A stretch of DNA of 64,000 bases from Cryobacterium suzukii. Lineage in GTDB: Bacteria > Actinomycetota > Actinomycetes > Actinomycetales > Microbacteriaceae. Below are positions 63,950-64,000 of the stretch, in pieces (position 1 is the stretch's first letter; every line of letters begins with the position of its first letter). The notes under the pieces are model-generated. The model was not told where the DNA came from. It ran no database searches and worked only from the letters and a program-made list of their open reading frames with translations. The translations under genes were made by a program, and so were the position numbers. Location: the NCBI RefSeq assembly GCF_004403185.1, contig NZ_SOHJ01000013.1:26244-90243 (forward strand). The letters run 5' to 3'.

Positions 63950-64000
63950 CTAGCCGGGGAAGCGGGCAGCCAAAGCGGCCGCACCAAGAATTCCGGCGTT
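63950..64000 (-). CDS. C-terminus of a gene running off the window, probably polyphosphate glucokinase
   Basis: The minus-strand frame ending at TAG 63950-63952 reads NAGILGAAALAARFPG. The NAGI(L/V)GAA ending is typical of ROK-type glucokinases, and in particular polyphosphate glucokinases of actinobacteria. Only 16 codons are visible, so the assignment is tentative. Confidence 0.5.
   Translation of the reverse strand, partial: NAGILGAAALAARFPG

Overview
The window is high-GC DNA with dense gene packing, GTG/TTG starts and a class A RNase P RNA. It carries a fabD-fabH-acpP-fabF cluster with a PucR-type regulator nearby, a homodimeric aceE, and a DUF3145 gene. Together these point to an actinobacterium, most likely of the family Microbacteriaceae (inferred from gene content, not tested by search). 

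Layout. 1-2.1 kb: end of a DMT-type permease gene and a GT4 glycosyltransferase. 2.1-8 kb: a tRNA(CAU) followed by a decayed integration zone. It holds two further partial copies of the tRNA 3' end, overlapping inverted repeats, a truncated integrase, a 93-bp inverted-repeat element, an intact SCO6745-like gene, folD and MmyB-type remnants, and a transposase fragment. 8-12.8 kb: a hydroxy-acid module (GntP permease, IclR regulator, tartrate/D-malate-type dehydrogenase), then an IS110 remnant and a PEP mutase-like lyase. 12.8-20 kb: small stand-alone genes (EEP phosphatase, RibD-like reductase, VOC proteins, ZIP transporter, YidC paralogue) mixed with a recombinase fragment and a broken COG4705 gene. 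20.1-24.9 kb: a tightly coupled six-gene minus-strand operon. It encodes a membrane protein with a C-terminal HhH segment, a DUF1257-like protein, a radical SAM activase-like protein, a DUF2997-like small protein, a Ycf46-like AAA+ ATPase, and a membrane-anchored exported protein. This is the best candidate for an undescribed system. 25-33.3 kb: accessory genes (DUF3140-like, TM2 protein, two SDRs, MBL hydrolase, ABM protein, NTF2-like protein, GDPD, F420-reductase-like protein). 33.4-41.5 kb: complete narGHJI with narK. 41.5-49.4 kb: PRISE-like SDR, HutD, COG4315 lipoprotein, family A DNA polymerase, mercuric-reductase-like flavoprotein, methyltransferase, DUF3145. 49.4-58.8 kb: fatty acid synthesis (fabF, acpP, fabH, fabD), an amino acid permease, a FasR-like regulator and aceE. 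58.8-64 kb: peroxiredoxin, tRNA-Val, two GAF-ANTAR regulators, Nif3-like and zinc-ribbon genes, rnpB, and the end of a likely polyphosphate glucokinase gene.

How the parts fit. Pyruvate dehydrogenase makes acetyl-CoA, which feeds the fab cluster, and a PucR-type regulator lies between them. NarGHJI-NarK would give anaerobic nitrate respiration with nitrate/nitrite exchange. The 20-25 kb operon couples a AAA+ engine to a radical SAM enzyme, two small partner proteins and two membrane proteins, which suggests a protein-modification or maturation complex at the membrane.
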